Positions 1 through 36,256 of a stretch of 64,000 bases of DNA are shown piece after piece. The notes below the pieces were generated by a model. It saw only the letters and a list, made by a program, of their open reading frames with translations, did no database searches and had not been told where the DNA came from. Position numbers and translations under genes: made by a program. This DNA comes from Amoebidium appalachense (Eukaryota; Ichthyosporea): assembly GCA_963693365.1 (NCBI GenBank), contig CAVNZM010000010.1, forward strand, positions 6,820,001 to 6,884,000, read 5' to 3'. Numbering within the stretch: position 1 is the first letter of the stretch; every line of letters starts with the position of its first letter.

Positions 1-308
1 CCCCCCCCCCCCCCCTCCCCCCTCCCGCCTTCTCCACCCAAAAACAAACAAATAGTTAAACAAATAAAACAAAAGAATATAAAAATCAAAAAGGGAGACG
101 GGGAGAGGGGGGAGACGGGACAGAGAGAGAGGGATGGAGAGGGGGGGGGGGGGGGGGGGGAAGGGAGGGAGGGAGGGAGGGAGGGGGCGGGGGGAGAGGG
201 AGGGAGGGAGGGAGGGGGGGAGAGAGAGGGAGAGGGGGACGGGGGGGGGGGGGGGGAGAGAGAGAGAGAGAGAAGGGGGGAAAGGGGTAGAGAGGGGGGG
301 GGGGGGGA

Positions 309-342
<34 letters not shown>

Positions 343-350
343 GGGGGGTG

Positions 351-444
<94 letters not shown>

Positions 445-475
445 GAGTTCCTGCTGGCCTCAAGCTAAAAACACC
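1..475. repeat. Poly-C edge and purine (G/GA)n low-complexity block
   Basis: A C-rich edge (1-28), a short A-rich stretch, then G-runs and GA repeats from about 95 to 450, ending in a pure (GA)n run at 354-441. The open frames here encode only Ser-Leu-Pro or Gly-Arg-Glu repeats and are not genes. It lies 3' of the methyltransferase gene. Confidence 0.95.
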
Positions 476-561
476 GACCCATAATCCTTCCATTATCCAG
501 TAGACACAAGCATAAAAATAAGTATCCCAACCCACAAGTGGGCCCAAATCCGCTCCATAAC

Positions 562-1521
562 CTACAGACTGTCAGCCCACACCCTCAGCTCCTTTATGTG
601 TGCAGGTGTTGTGCGGCAGCAGCCCCCAATCATGTTTGCACCAGCCCGGTGCCATTCCTTCGCCATCTCCAGATATCTCTCCGGGTGGCCCAACCCACTC
701 CACGTCTTGGTTACGGGGTCATATTCCTCTCCCGAGTTGGGATACACGACTATGTGCTTGCTGGTGCTTTTCCTTACATTCGCGACCAGAGATGAAACAT
801 GTTCCGGTGCCGTACAGTTGATACCAATAGCAACCACCTGCTCGTAAGGATTGAGCGCCCCTGCGCAGTCGGAAATTTTCTCCCCGTGGCATGTGGTCTC
901 ACCATCACGACAACTAAACGAAAACCAAGCTGGCGTATCGGGGAACTCCGTCGATAGCAACTTCGCAAGTGCGAGTGCCTCGGAGAGACACGGAATTGTC
1001 TCACACGCCAAAGCATCGACCCCGGCCTGCACTAAGGCTGCTATGCGTGGCCTGTGAAAGTCGATCAACCCTTGCTCATCGATGTCATTATATTCGCCAG
1101 TATACTCCGCCCCGTTGGCCAAAAACGCACCGTAAGGACCTACAGATCCGGCCACCAGTGGCTTCATCCTTGAACTCCCCGACTCTCTCCCCCACGCCTC
1201 ATCTCTGGCCTGGGAAGCCAACGCCACCGACTTCGCTATCAGCTCTAGAGCCTTTTCCCTGTCAATTTCTTTCTTGGCGAAGCCTTCCACCGTTGCTTGG
1301 TAGCTTGCTGTGATTGATACATCTGCACCGGCCACATAGTAATCTTTGTGCACTGCCTCTATAACGCTAGGCCGTTCAAGGAGCACCTTGGCTGACCAGA
1401 GTCCATCCCTCAAATCCTCCCCTCTGTTTTCTAGCTCTGTTGCCAGCGCCCCGTCAACAATAACAAGGGGCCTTTCGGCAATTTGCGTAAAGAGTTGTGT
1501 GGGTGCTTTTGTAGAAGCCAT
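562..1521 (-). CDS. HMT: Homocysteine S-methyltransferase (MmuM/HMT family), single exon
   Basis: Encodes 319 residues from an ATG at 1519-1521. Family role: transfers a methyl group from S-methylmethionine (or S-adenosylmethionine) to homocysteine, giving methionine, as a cytosolic zinc enzyme. Seen in the sequence: the N-terminal signature [10 protein letters not shown] (residues 22-31), ETIPC at about 174-178, and the three zinc-ligand cysteines in GINCTAP (C236) and GGCC (C301, C302). Length matches E. coli MmuM (about 310) and the TIM-barrel fold. There is no signal peptide, and the frame is open throughout, so no intron is needed, unlike the intron-rich plus-strand genes. The next gene is the epsin gene 2.6 kb away on the other strand. 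Family call is firm. Whether the methyl donor is SMM or SAM cannot be read from sequence. Confidence 0.95.
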   Translation of the reverse strand: MASTKAPTQLFTQIAERPLVIVDGALATELENRGEDLRDGLWSAKVLLERPSVIEAVHKDYYVAGADVSITASYQATVEGFAKKEIDREKALELIAKSVALASQARDEAWGRESGSSRMKPLVAGSVGPYGAFLANGAEYTGEYNDIDEQGLIDFHRPRIAALVQAGVDALACETIPCLSEALALAKLLSTEFPDTPAWFSFSCRDGETTCHGEKISDCAGALNPYEQVVAIGINCTAPEHVSSLVANVRKSTSKHIVVYPNSGEEYDPVTKTWSGLGHPERYLEMAKEWHRAGANMIGGCCRTTPAHIKELRVWADSL

Positions 1522-1694
1522 ATTTTTTCTTTTTCACGCCCAACTTGGCGGAGTGTGTATTGTAGAGGTGCGCTGGACTGTTTGTATTAACAAACTTAGA
1601 ACACAGCAGGTCGTGTCTGACAGCAGACGTGTCAGGCAACTTCGTCAGCCTCCGGTCAGGCAAACCGAGCAAAATGACTTGAAATGAGCCACAG

Positions 1695-1780
1695 TGTCTG
1701 ACGTAATAGGCGTGACCTGATTGGGTCTTGGCACAAAGAAATCCCGCCAGTTGGACCGCCAGTTTTCGTGGTTATCCAAT
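1695..1780. promoter_or_regulatory. Upstream region of the methyltransferase: CRE-like and CCAAT sites
   Basis: About 180-260 bases upstream of the minus-strand ATG. Contains TGACGTAA (1699-1706), an ATTGG (1720-1724, CCAAT on the minus strand) and CCAAT (1776-1780). These are short motifs, so function is inferred from position only. Confidence 0.3.
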
Positions 1781-1828
1781 CAGTGCCTCCCGTCTGCAGG
1801 GTTCGAATCCCTGGTGGAGAAGGGGGCT

Positions 1829-1833
1829 ATGGG

Positions 1834-1875
<42 letters not shown>

Positions 1876-1940
1876 TAGACTTGGAGGCCTTGGAGGGAGG
1901 GGGGGGGGGGGGGGGGGAGGATGGGGGGAGTGGGGAGAAG
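1829..1940. repeat. Poly-G tracts
   Basis: Two long G runs (about 1837-1871 and 1901-1917) separated by a short unique spacer. Directly upstream is an exact tRNA B-box-like string, GGTTCGAATCC (1800-1810), which I could not fit to a full tRNA. Confidence 0.9.
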
Positions 1941-2101
1941 GGGGAAGGCTTTTGTGTGGAAACTATACTATGGTATGTACTGAAAAAGTTTTTGCCCAGC
2001 CACCGGTGCTTGGGACCGGCTGGCATGGGGCCAGCTTTTAGGGTTTGCGCGTGCAGGCCCTGCAGCTAAGGCCCTGCAGGGCCGAGTCAAGTCACAAGAA
2101 T

Positions 2102-2398
2102 ATGCCACAGGCGAAGGTAACCATTCATGATGGTAACCTGACGGATTCCGAAGAAGAGTTTTCCCAACCCCTCCCTCACCCTCCCCTCGTCTCCCCTTCC
2201 GGCACCTCGGAAACATCAATATATTACCTCAAAGCCCTACGTGACCCTCCGAATCCTACGAGTCCCCGGTCTTCCACTTCAAGCCCCTCGTTCCAATATG
2301 CCCTTCCATCATGCCGTAATACGATCAGAGCTCCTATAGGCTTGAAGGTGCGGACCCTCTTCTGCTTTCACACCCCAACAAGATGTACACATAGGTAA
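2102..2398 (+). other. Possible orphan exon or short ORF, unrecognised
   Basis: An open frame of 98 codons from an ATG in a fair context. It encodes an acidic start (DSEEEF) and then a Pro/Ser/Thr-rich stretch. It ends at TAG, and the bases there also read as a donor (ATAG|GTAAAG), so it could be a first exon. I recognise no domain and no continuing exon nearby. It is the only stretch between the methyltransferase and epsin genes that looks protein-like; chance is a real alternative. Confidence 0.2.
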
Positions 2399-2679
2399 AG
2401 GATCACTGTCAGTAACACAAACTGAGGGCAAGCACATAGCCAAATGTAGTTTGTTACAAGGCATAGCGAATTCCATGTCGCTCGAGAGAGTTTTACCGAA
2501 TTTTAAATCTAGAACTTAAATAGTTGTTGATCGTTACATAGTTTACGTGAACCAAACTCAGGACAGCTCATTCTTCGGTCCAGTGTTCTGACCATATTAC
2601 AGGTATTGTCTCGGTGTGCATGTGTATCCCCCTCTCCGACGCCCCCCTCTTCCTGCACCCTCTTCCGAATCCGTCACTT

Positions 2680-3120
2680 CTATCTGTCTCTCTCTCCCTC
2701 CTTCCCTCGCTCCTTCCCTTCCTCCCTCCCTCCGTCCCTCCCTCCCTCCCTCCCTCCCTCCCTCCCTCCTTCCCTATGCCTCCCTCCCTCCTTCCCTCCC
2801 CCTCTCCCCCTCCCTCTATCTCTCCGTTTCTCCTCCTACTCTCTCCCTATGACACCCCCTCCCTTCTTTTCTCCCTCCCTCCCTCGCTCTCCCTCTCCCT
2901 CTCTCTCTCTCTCTCTCCGTTTCTTCTCCCACTTTCTCCCCATGACACCCCCTCCCTTCCTTCCTCCCTCCCTCCCTCGCTCCCTCCCACTTTCCCTCCC
3001 TTCCTCCCCCTCTTCCTCCCCCCTCTATCCCCCGCCCCCCCCCACCCCGCCCTCTCTCTCTAGATCTCTCGCTCTCTCTTTCTCTCTGTCTCAGACTCAC
3101 TCTCTCCCTCTGACCCTCAT
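2680..3120. repeat. (TCCC)n / (CT)n pyrimidine-rich block
   Basis: Almost pure C/T on the plus strand with TCCC and TC units. Contains a decayed internal duplication: a segment reading CCGTTTCT…ACTCTCTCCC…ATGACACCCCCTCCC occurs at about 2823-2865 and again at 2917-2957. Confidence 0.9.
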
Positions 3121-4146
3121 CTCTTTCTTTCCCAACCGCGGCCCTCCTTCCCCTCCGGCACCAAGCCCCTTTTCGAGAATTCCATAGTTTTGATATTAAA
3201 TAATCCTGGACCATGGTGGTGTGATGCTTGCCTTAGTGTGCGTTTATGCATATGTTGCTTACACAACAAAGGCTTTGGTAACTGCACTGTGGCCAACGTT
3301 GACCCGTGACCTACGTATATACAATTCGCAAATAACGTGACCAAAATAGTCTGTCTAGTGTGTACAATTGTGGCTATGTGACGTCTAACAATGACGTCAC
3401 CTATGTGTCCCCAATACTTCGGCTCAATATACATCAATTGCGCATACATTATAGGCAGAATACTGGCCCAAATATTTTGAAATGCAGTTTATTTATATGT
3501 AAAGAACCAGAAAGCCTTGTACGTAGAGTATGTTTACGTAGAACTATGTAGTTTCGAGTAGTCTACGAACGCTTCACAAAGGTGGTCTTTCAATCTCGTT
3601 AAAAAAAATGCTCCTCGTTCCTGATTAGTGCCCAGCCACAAGGTGGGTAAAAAGCCGGAATGGCGCATCCTTATTCTTGATTTATGCCACAATAGAGTAA
3701 AAGTTATTCTATGGAAATAAATAGCCCTGGGCTTCGAAATATTCCCTTACAAGGCTATTTTCAGGAAAATTTCTATTATGTATACTATTCCTGTAAAAAA
3801 TACGTGGACTTAAAGAAAATTTTCGGTCGAAGTACACCAATTTAATTTGATAACGAAAATTCCGTTGATCATATTCACTAAGGAATTTACCCACCTCTGG
3901 CTTTTGATTGTTTTAGCCTTTTTTGACTTTTGATAAAAAACGGGTCACCGACCCTCTGTTCACTCAGTGATCAGGGGGCCTGCTTGACAACTTTTATTTT
4001 GTTTTTTTGTGTAGCCTGTTCAAAGTTTTCGGGCCGGTACTTCTGCCAGTATCATTGAAACAGCAAGTCTGTCAAGTTTGTTGTAGTCTGGAAGAAGAAT
4101 CATCATTCAAAAACCTTGTTGAACAGCCTAAGGCTAAGAACCGAAA
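3121..4146. other. Unique intergenic DNA upstream of epsin
   Basis: AT-richer unique sequence without convincing ORFs. A perfect CRE palindrome TGACGTCA sits at 3392-3399 with a half-matching TGACGTCT just before it. No TATA box could be assigned. An in-frame TAA at 4135-4137 lies just before the epsin ATG. Confidence 0.5.
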
Positions 4147-19257
<15,111 letters not shown>

Positions 19258-19514
19258 ACACAGAGGTGGGGCACACATGGCCCTCATGACCAACCAGTTT
19301 TCTGTTATGATAGCCATATTTGGTAATGCCAACCAGGTTTTGGCGATTTGATTAGCTTGTATGTCATACTGATTGTTTGATATGTAATCAGCTGTACACA
19401 TGGATGTATGATCTAATAGTAGCATTGTAGTGTTTGGGATATGATATAACTGGTAACTTGGAAAATATGGGCATGAGTGTTGGCTCTAGCCGTGTGGAAG
19501 TTAAGAGGGCGGCA

Positions 19515-19602
19515 AATAAAATTTAAACATTTAATGGTATTGTTTTTCATAGGTCGGTGCACTTTCGTTTGGTGTGTAGGTTTATCAGGCGCGGAAAATA
19601 AA
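19515..19602 (+). terminator. Candidate poly(A) signals for epsin
   Basis: AATAAA at 19515-19520 and again at 19597-19602, 260-345 bases after the epsin stop codon. Positions suit a 3' UTR end, but no transcript evidence is available. Confidence 0.5.
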
Positions 19603-19744
19603 ATGATCATTGTATGTGGTCTAGTACGTACCCTTCATTTCATGTACTGGATACGGCGTGTAATCACACCCAGGTTGAGCTCATATGCGTATATATTCAA
19701 TCACACCCTCGCGTTTGGGTCCTCACATGCATGCACAGATATCC

Positions 19745-19816
19745 CTGCCCCTGTTGCCCCCCCAGCCTCCCCCCACCTCCCCCCCCAACACACACACAAA
19801 ATAAATTGGGGGGGAT

Positions 19817-19852
<36 letters not shown>

Positions 19853-20015
19853 ACGCTAACGAGCGGACAATCATTGTGATCTCACACGCAACCTGTACAA
19901 CTTTGGAAAATCTATCATTCATCCATAAAACCAAGCAACCCACCCCTTTCCCTACTCCCCCCCCCATCCCCCCCCCCCCCCCCCCCCCCCCCCCCACCCA
20001 CCCACCCACCGCCCG
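19745..20015. repeat. Poly-G (about 40) and poly-C blocks
   Basis: Intergenic between epsin and DPM2. A 34-base G run around 19817-19850 and C-rich 19958-20010. The 500 bases that follow (20040-20580) are unique with no gene I recognise. Confidence 0.9.
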
Positions 20016-20754
20016 CCCCAGGCAGCCCGGGACCGTTGTGTGACCTCTAATCAAAGGCATTTGGCGCGCGCGCACGTGCACACACTCACAGGCACACCCT
20101 TTGTCTTAGGTAAGATGTAAAACAAATCACGTAAATACATATAAAAAGGCAAGCAGTGTGTGCCCCTGTATTTACTTTCTCGGCGTACGGTACGTACGAA
20201 TTCAAGGGCTATCCGGAGTGCCGATTTCAGCAAGCACATTTGATTGGATAACCGATAGAGCACTCGAGCTCAGACGTCGACGTGGCTCGTGGCAGGCGGG
20301 CCAGTGCAATTGCCAGCTACTGTATATGCTATATTTTCCACCATCAACACGCTTTACATGGCGCATTTGATACATATTTACCTATTTGTTGTAATTTATA
20401 TGCCAAACATACCACGGTATTTCCCTTTTAGTGCAAGAAAATCGATGTTTTTACTCACAGGCTGTTCAACTCGGCAGTTGCGCCGGCGGCCCAGAGCTCA
20501 AGTTGAACGTAACCTAGGCCATGTGCAAACCTCGGGTGTTCCGCCGACTTTCGGCCCAAGTCGGAAGATCTTTCAATGAAAACAAACACTACTAGTTTTT
20601 GGCACACAAACACTATCTTTGTTGGCACACATGGGCGCCCTACCCCATACGTGCACAGGCTAGACAAAAGACACATCGATAGGCCTCTGGAGAACACTGG
20701 TGCATGTACACGAACTCAAGTACGTGCATGCCCCTCTGATCTTGTCCTGTCACT

Positions 20755-21042
20755 ATGGCCTTCCCCCTCCCCCGTCTCCCCCTCCCCCGCCTCCAACTCC
20801 CCTCCCCACCCCCTCTCACTCTCTCTCCCCATCCTCCCTCCATCTGTCCCTCTGCCCCTCCCTCCCTCGCTCCCCCCTCCCCCCCCACCCACGAGGCTCT
20901 CCCTCACCACATCTCTCCCTCTCTCTCTCCCTCTATCCCTTTAACCCTTGCTCCCCCCCCCCCCCACCTCTCCCCCCGATGCTCTCTCCATCCTCTCAGC
21001 CCCTCCCCCCTCCGCCCTCCCTCCCTCCCTCCCTCCCTCCCT

Positions 21043-21095
<53 letters not shown>

Positions 21096-21135
21096 CCCCC
21101 TCCCTCTCCCTCTCCCTCTCCCTCTCCCTCTCCCT

Positions 21136-21171
<36 letters not shown>

Positions 21172-21450
21172 TCCCTCTCTCTCTCTCTCTCTTTCTCTCG
21201 CCCCTCTCTCCCTCTGTCTTTCTCTCTCTCTCTTTCTCTTTGCACCCAAGAGAAAGGATCCCTTACTCCGCACCTCAGTAACATTCCGACTTAAATACTA
21301 ACATCTCTCTCCCCCTCCCCCTCCCCAACCCCCACATCCCCCTCCCCCCCCCCCCTTTCCCTTCTCCCCTCTCCCCCCCCCCCCCCTTTCCCTTCTCCCC
21401 CCTCTCCCCCCCCCCCCACCACCACCACCCCCTCCCCCACCCTCCCCTCT
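20755..21450. repeat. 700-bp pyrimidine-rich (C/T) block
   Basis: Almost only C and T on the plus strand: TCCC, CT and CCCTCT units with (CT)n at 21051-21092. It ends about 28 bases before the DPM2 start codon. Confidence 0.95.
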
Positions 21451-21478
21451 CCTCTCCCTTCACGACGCAGGCATTAGG

Positions 21479-26537
<5,059 letters not shown>

Positions 26538-26633
26538 TCGCGTGATTAGTTGTATGGTAAAGCAGTCGCAGGGGCTTTTGTTATAGTACCACATCAGGAT
26601 AGTTAAGAGTACGCGCATGCGCGTGCGTGTGTG

Positions 26634-26634
<1 letters not shown>

Positions 26635-26717
<83 letters not shown>

Positions 26718-26742
26718 CCGGGGGGGGGGGGGGGGGGGGGGG
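26635..26742. repeat. (GT)n and poly-G in the DPM2 3' region
   Basis: About 39 GT units (26638-26716) and then about 23 G. On the minus strand this is (CA)n. Confidence 0.95.
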
Positions 26743-26990
26743 AGTTTGTGTGTGTGTGTGCGGGCGCATGGGTGTGTGTGTATGTTTTATTTTGTGTGTG
26801 CGCCATGATTGGTTTGTTTCAATTTTATTTGATTGAATTATCTGAAATGTAACAGTTACTGATTAGATAATGTGCTGCATGAATGAATCTTATCTTATAC
26901 TGTTGGTTTTGTGTATATTGAATGTTTCGATGGAGTGTGGGGCCTATCCTCTTGTAAAATATTCCTGTAATCATTCCTTGGCCACCCGGA

Positions 26991-26996
26991 AATAAA
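26991..26996 (+). terminator. Candidate poly(A) signal for DPM2
   Basis: AATAAA 454 bases after the DPM2 stop, followed by an AT-rich stretch with AATAATAATAAT. Confidence 0.5.
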
Positions 26997-27271
26997 TCAA
27001 TTTTACTTTAAATAATAATAATATTAACATTGAGCACTAATCGTTTAACGCAACACAAATAATATTGGTACGAAAGGTGACCTGCAGTCAAGGCAATTAG
27101 CAATAAAGCTTAACAGTGACTTGCAACCACATTCCCCTAGATCTACTGCGCAGCTGTCCCCCCCCCCCCTTCCCCCTCCCCCCTCTCTCCCCCCTTCTCC
27201 CCCCCCCTCTCCCCCCTTCACCCCCATCCCTCTCCCCCGCTGCCCCCCCTCCCCCTCCCTCCCCTTCTCCA

Positions 27272-27692
27272 TAGGTTAGGGAGTCGGGGAGCTTTGTAGA
27301 AGCCCGGCTTATGCTCTACTTCTCACCTTGTACATGTTTTCTTTGTTTTTGTCGGCTTGCAGGTTTTGTAGACTCTGTTTTCTTAGATTGCTGCTCCTTG
27401 AACAATCCTGCTCGTCTTTGGCGAAGACGGGTGGACTCGCCTGTTGCTGTTGAAACAAAGTATGGGTTGGGAACCACACGCGAGAGGTAAAAGAGTCGAA
27501 ACCCATGCTTTTGTGGAGGCATAGGAACCCCCCTGATGATGGGCTCTGTTCAAGCGTATTCTGCCTGCACGCTTAGATTGCTTGATTTTGGGTTCCCCAA
27601 TTTTGTGACGCTTTGTTGTTGCTCTTTGTTTTCTCCTCCATATTTCCAACCCTCTAATGCATACATCAACCCCCCCCCCCCCCCCCCCCCTC
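27272..27692 (+). repeat. Poly(C)-tailed element, long copy of the second subfamily (copy 6)
   Basis: Intergenic. Contains the whole hairpin series in diverged form: TCGGGGAGCTTTGTAGAAGC.., GATTG…CAATC, CGTCTTTGGCGAAGACG, and AGTATGGGTT…AACCCATGCTT, then GGGCTCTG and the end CTAATGCATACATCAA with poly-C. Stem changes relative to copy 1 preserve pairing. Confidence 0.7.
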
Positions 27693-28077
27693 CTCCCCTC
27701 CTTCCCCTCCCCCCTCCCCCCTGTCCCCCCCCCCCCCACCCACCCACCCACACATGCACACAACACACACACAACACCCCTACCCACACACCAGCATACA
27801 CTTACAAGCGGTTGTGTATTAGAAGCCCAGGTTGGCCAAAGTTTATAACGCCATCGGTGAGGCTTTCGGGATGCACAAGAACGATGGCGCATACTCTGTA
27901 TAGCTATATACTTGACTAACTATCTGACACCATAGTCATGTAGGGTCACATCTGGACAAACTGTGCTGAACTTCGTACAGTCCAAGTTGTGAACAACGGC
28001 TGACCATGGCCATGTTTAGTAATGCACATTTATACACACCGGGCCAAGACACACACACCAAATTTTAATGAAGGCGG

Positions 28078-28114
<37 letters not shown>

Positions 28115-28628
28115 GAGGGGAGTAAAGAGGCGAGGGGGAGGGGAAGAAAAAAGGAAAAAGAGGAAGAGAAAAAAAGAAAGAAAGAAATAGATATCATGGC
28201 GCTCAAAGGGCGGCCCATTGTATTGCAGCAGTTCATACACATCATGGACATCGTTACATCCGATTCGGAACTACTCAAATCCAAATTTAAATTTGATCCA
28301 ATTTCTTAACTCGTGTGCACATATGGAATAGAAAACAAGTACGTACGTATACATCAATAGTGCTTTCCCTTACAGCTTTTTTCCAACATAAACATACCAT
28401 TCACAACATACCCCCTTCTCCCCCCGGGGGCCCCCCAGTCACTAATATTGGTCCAGTATTATCATCAAATACACACACTCAAGATTTGACACAGAAACAG
28501 ACGGTCAATTGCCAACCCCAGAAGCGGCATATTAATACATTAGTTTCGAGGCCCATCAACAGACTAAATACAAATAAGAACGGATGTGGGAAGTATATGC
28601 CACCATAAGGTTTAAACAGCCCCCCCCC

Positions 28629-28662
<34 letters not shown>

Positions 28663-28762
28663 ACAACAACAAAAAAAAGTCTTCACCAACCCTTAGGCCA
28701 TACATTGCTACCTCATGTCTCCCTAGCCCATTATTGTTTTCTCCAAACCAACTCCCTGCATC
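27693..28762. other. Intergenic region, no gene seen
   Basis: C-rich 27693-27760, then unique DNA, a poly-G of about 33 (28080-28112) with GA-rich DNA, and poly-C 28629-28660. A 37-codon frame from an ATG at 28196 has no recognisable features. Confidence 0.6.
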
Positions 28763-29890
28763 CTATTCCTGCACCGGTACTGCACTCAAGTCAAACACAT
28801 ACTTGGGCTCAGACACATTCGGCCTGTCCTCATAAACATGTGCCTTCCCCTCGATCATATCAAACAACACCGTCACCAGCGTGGCCACGGTGCTTTCTTT
28901 CACCGACCATGGCCCTCTGAAGATCGGATATTCCTCGTCCGTGCTGTCGGAGAGAATATCGAGAATATCATCCCTCGTTTTTGGCACGTGTGCACTGCAC
29001 ATTTCCTCGATCCTCTTCATGCGATGAACGCTTGATGAACGGATGTCCTCCCCAGAAACATTAGTGTGACGGTAGACATTGACGTGGGGGTAGATCGACG
29101 GAAAGGGTATATCCAACACGGTGACTGCTCGCGGAGAGGTTTCGATGTTAAGTCTCCGTCCGAGTTCGTGTATGGAGCCCATGTTTACACTCACCCCCCC
29201 ACCCTGCTGTGGAATCTTCGCTAGAGCAATGGCTTGATCCAGCGAGCTTGCCGAAAGAATTGATCTGGCTACGAAGCTAACACCGAGGCCAACTTTATCG
29301 TTTCCAGGGTCGAGCGCGTTTATGCTCATCACCACACCGTGGCGGTTATAGCCCCAGGCCCACCCAGCAAGATAGCCAGGGTAGCAAAAAGCAACATAGC
29401 TCTCCCTCTCCTCCTCCTTTTGTTCTGGGCAGACATCAACAACAACTATGTATGAGGTGTCCTTGTATACCGCCGGACAATCCTCTGTGTGTCCCCATGC
29501 TTTCGTCTCGGCTGTGTGGATGTGGAAGTCACTGCAACCTGCCCCTTCGGGTCTTACTTCTCTTTGACCACCGTCTCCTGTGAATGTTATCCCTGAGAGA
29601 CCAGCCAACTCCCAGATGATGTTGAGTGAAAACACGGTCTGAAAGGGGATCTCTGATCCGTCGGCTATACCGCGCACTTCATCAACGTAGGATGGGTATG
29701 TTTTCTGGTGCAGCTCTAGAAAGTCGTCAAAGAGCGCTTTTCCTTTCTCCGTGTGTGTGTATTCGATGACTTGCTCTACGCGCTTATCTCCCCTTATGGA
29801 TTTGAGAATGTGTGGACGTGCCTGGCGGCCAATTTGCACCCCGCAGTCATAGTGGGAGGTAGCCTTGGCATAGATAACTCCAGTTACCAT
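28763..29890 (-). CDS. C45-family acyltransferase/hydrolase (AAT/IAT-like Ntn hydrolase), single exon
   Basis: 375 residues from the ATG at 29888-29890 (a TTG three codons earlier is in frame but not needed). Family C45 enzymes resemble acyl-CoA:isopenicillin N acyltransferase: precursors that cleave themselves before an internal Cys, which then acts as N-terminal nucleophile for amide hydrolysis or acyl transfer. Seen: AGCSDFHIHTAETKAWGHTEDC with the expected nucleophile Cys at about 119, followed by the family's GHTED motif, then YPGYLAGWAWGYNRHGVVMSINAL typical of the β-hydrolase half. Length fits the family (340-380). No signal peptide or intron. The substrate cannot be inferred; most eukaryotic members are uncharacterised, and Drosophila Tan is a related enzyme. 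It shares a 530-bp divergent promoter with the BTB gene. Confidence 0.85.
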   Translation of the reverse strand: MVTGVIYAKATSHYDCGVQIGRQARPHILKSIRGDKRVEQVIEYTHTEKGKALFDDFLELHQKTYPSYVDEVRGIADGSEIPFQTVFSLNIIWELAGLSGITFTGDGGQREVRPEGAGCSDFHIHTAETKAWGHTEDCPAVYKDTSYIVVVDVCPEQKEEERESYVAFCYPGYLAGWAWGYNRHGVVMSINALDPGNDKVGLGVSFVARSILSASSLDQAIALAKIPQQGGGVSVNMGSIHELGRRLNIETSPRAVTVLDIPFPSIYPHVNVYRHTNVSGEDIRSSSVHRMKRIEEMCSAHVPKTRDDILDILSDSTDEEYPIFRGPWSVKESTVATLVTVLFDMIEGKAHVYEDRPNVSEPKYVFDLSAVPVQE

Positions 29891-30421
29891 TTTTGCCAAA
29901 ACTTACAAATAGAAATGGACAGAAGGGGTTTGATAGGTGGGCGTGCACGGGCAACCTTCGGAAAGTGTTCAGTTCTCAAAGACTCTGTGAGCACGACTTA
30001 TTTAGCAGTGAGCACGTATGACGTCAGTGTGGTGCCTTATCAACCAATCCGTTTACCTAAGTGACGTCACAGTCTGACCTACAGTAAGGGCCACCAGGGT
30101 GCGAAATTCACTACCCGGTGTCGAGGCTCAGGCCGCTCAGCTCAGCTGTCAGCTGTCAGCCACACGCCCACACGTACCAGCCTCACACCTATGTAGCTAG
30201 CACAGGTACTGTACGTGCCTTCCGACTTCTTGGCAAGATCTTGATTTATTTCACTGACCTTGGATTTTTTTGCTGTATGCCATCTTATGCGTGTCTATAA
30301 AGCAGATTTCTACTTTCATGTATCGTGTCAACACAGGAGACCAAGCTGTTTGTGACCCCTGATCAGAATCCATTCGGGCCTGAGTTCAAGGCTGATATGG
30401 CGATTGGCACGAGACGATAAC
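29891..30421. promoter_or_regulatory. Divergent promoter between the C45 hydrolase and the BTB gene
   Basis: Contains two perfect CREs, TGACGTCA at 30019-30026 and 30062-30069, with a CCAAT at 30044-30048 between them. TATAAA at 30295-30300 is oriented for the plus-strand gene about 120 bases before its ATG. CRE plus CCAAT clustering is typical of bidirectional promoters. A bZIP of the matching class is encoded at 36.9-37.9 kb, but a direct link is inference. Confidence 0.6.
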
Positions 30422-35275
<4,854 letters not shown>

Positions 35276-35523
35276 TCCGGTATAAGTGTTTTTTTATTTT
35301 TATTTTCCCATTTTTTATGATGCAGTAAGATCCCACAATAAACGAAAGTTTAGTAGTAATATCTCGATAATACCTGGACCCCTTCTGGAGGTTAATACCA
35401 TTATTAGTTTTATGGCGACCTGAGTTTTTACCGGGGGTGTGTTTGTTGGCTATGGCATAAAAGGCTAACGTGCAATAAAAAATAAAAATAAAAATAAAAA
35501 CTTTAAAAAAAAGCCTTGGGATT

Positions 35524-35567
<44 letters not shown>

Positions 35568-36217
35568 CATCCCGCCTTTCGACACCGCCACCTCAGGTAC
35601 AACCACCTCCACCACTTATCTCCACACACACACGTGTGCGCGCGCACACACACCACAGATGTGCGCATGCACGCACATGCACACACACCACATACGTGCG
35701 CGTGGACACACACACACACACACACACACACACCACACACACACACGGACGTGCGCACGAACGCCCAAGCATGAACGAAACAACGAATTCGAGAGAACTT
35801 CGCGACCCACAAGCTTTTTCAACAGAGAGGGAGGGGGAAGGGAGAGGGGGGCAGGAGGGGGGGGGGATAACAACTTGTACGTGTAATCAATTGTATCCTA
35901 ATATTCGCGAGCCATGGGAAGATAATCCCAAGTCTAGCTATGTATGGCGCAGGCTGCAGACGGACATTGCACTGCTCAGGCTGAGCTTGCCGGGCACTGC
36001 ACTGATAATTGTGGAACAGATCTATGTAGTACTACGCCTACCGTAGCACAAGTTGACGCGTGTCTCAGAAGTGCTAGCCTATACTATTTGCTTGTGCACG
36101 TGTCGTTCAAATTCGGTTTATATTTCAGCGGGTGTGTGGGTGGGTTGTGTGTTTAAATTTGTACTGTTTTTTTTTTTTTTTTTTGATTTTGAGGGCTGGG
36201 TGGGTGTTGAGAGGGAT

Positions 36218-36256
<39 letters not shown>

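Noticed and set aside
1745-1825. Possible tRNA gene around GGTTCGAATCC (1800-1810)
   Set aside because: The T-arm (CAGGG-TTCGAAT-CCCTG) is perfect, but no acceptor stem, D-arm and anticodon arm of proper length can be placed upstream. At most a tRNA-like relic or chance B box.
27383-27892. 169-codon minus-strand ORF
   Set aside because: It covers poly(C) element copy 6 in antisense and G/C tracts. Not conserved between copies.
30337-30420. Possible exon reading ETKLFVTPDQNPFGPEF… before the BTB gene
   Set aside because: Preceded by CACAG, but the frame ends in TAA and does not join the BTB frame. It falls in the divergent promoter, near the TATA box, so is most likely 5' UTR.
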